Assembly: GCF_018139145.2 (NCBI RefSeq)
Contig: NC_059486.1
Coordinates: 4,774,001 to 4,838,000 of the forward strand
Origin: Gymnogyps californianus
Taxonomy: Eukaryota > Chordata > Aves > Accipitriformes > Cathartidae
Reading direction: 5' to 3'
DNA: 64,000 bases
Translations under genes and position numbers: made by a program
The notes under the pieces: generated by a model
What the model was told of the DNA's origin: nothing
Databases searched by the model: none
What the model saw: the letters and a program-made list of their open reading frames with translations, nothing else
Shown: positions 63,651 through 64,000 of the stretch, piece by piece
How positions within the stretch are numbered: the stretch's first letter is position 1
How the letters are laid out: every line of letters starts with the position of its first letter

Positions 63651-64000
63651 CCTTTCCCGCTGCTCGGGACTGCGGTTTATGCCTGAATTCGATAAATATT
63701 TGTCCTGGCGGGGGCTGCGCCCCCCGGGCAGCCCGAGGGCTCAAGGTCAGCGCAGCCTCGGCCGGCCCTTACCGCCGCGGGGGCAGCGAGCCGGCCGGGC
63801 AGCGCTCCCGCCGGGCCGCACCCCTCCCCGCCGCCGGGGGGCGCTGTGGCGGCGGCGGCGCTCCGCCCCTCTTCGTGGTGGTGGGCGGGGCTTATCCCGC
63901 TCGCGCTGTGAGGGCGGGCAGCGAGCGAGCGAGTGAGTGAGGCGTCGGGCGGCGCCGCCCGGCTCTGCTGAGGCGCGGCGGGCCTGCGTCCCCCCGCAGG
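63650..64000 (+). promoter_or_regulatory. CpG island at window edge, probable promoter of the next gene
   Basis: GC- and CpG-rich sequence includes an Sp1-type GC box, GGGCGGGGC (63883-63891), a GAGCGAGCGAGTGAGTGAG repeat and GGCGGCGCCGCC. It looks like a housekeeping promoter and continues past the window. By synteny with human 22q12.2 the next gene should be SFI1 on the plus strand. No coding sequence confirms this, and the strand is inferred. Confidence 0.45.

Noticed and set aside
1..64000. Search for tRNA, rRNA, CRISPR array, phage or bacterial mobile system.
   Set aside because: No cloverleaf with A and B boxes, no regularly spaced direct repeats and no prokaryotic gene organisation were seen. 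The window is ordinary avian genic DNA.

Overview
This window is vertebrate, and almost certainly avian, genomic DNA. Three genes have small exons with GT-AG (and two GC-AG) introns and CpG-island promoters. The remaining DNA is AT-rich and sparse in repeats. One clear chicken-repeat-1 (CR1) LINE 3' end carries the typical ATTCTATG tail (about 13165-13267). Ancient MIR-like SINE remnants are also visible. I could not assign a species; a galliform such as chicken would fit.

Layout. (1) 1 to about 4.6 kb: intergenic, no coding exon recognised. (2) About 4.6-24.5 kb: PATZ1 on the minus strand, a BTB/AT-hook/zinc-finger transcription factor of 694 aa in five coding exons, with its promoter in a CpG island at about 22.9-24.9 kb. 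(3) 24.9-33.0 kb: intergenic DNA with repeats and homopolymers. (4) 33.05-38.81 kb: DRG1 on the plus strand, a 367-aa translational GTPase in nine coding exons, starting in a CpG island. (5) 38.8-41.8 kb: convergent intergenic DNA and the probable EIF4ENIF1 3'UTR. (6) 41.83-62.5 kb: EIF4ENIF1 (4E-T) on the minus strand, 982 aa in eighteen coding exons, with a CpG island at 61.4-62.6 kb. (7) 63.65-64.0 kb: another CpG island running off the edge, probably the promoter of the next gene.

The order and orientation PATZ1(-), DRG1(+), EIF4ENIF1(-) match human 22q12.2 as I recall it. That predicts PIK3IP1 to the left and SFI1 to the right; neither is visible here. I joined all exons by hand and checked that their summed lengths stay in frame from start to stop. 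The genes do not form an operon and have unrelated roles: transcription (PATZ1), translation and ribosome rescue (DRG1), and cap-dependent mRNA repression and decay (EIF4ENIF1).

The most notable observations are a well-formed unassigned 69-nt exon candidate in PATZ1 intron 2, whose inclusion would keep frame but split a zinc finger; GC-AG introns in both PATZ1 and DRG1; a poly(A) signal overlapping the DRG1 stop codon; and competing first-exon donors for EIF4ENIF1. No prokaryotic features, CRISPR arrays, tRNA or rRNA genes were seen.
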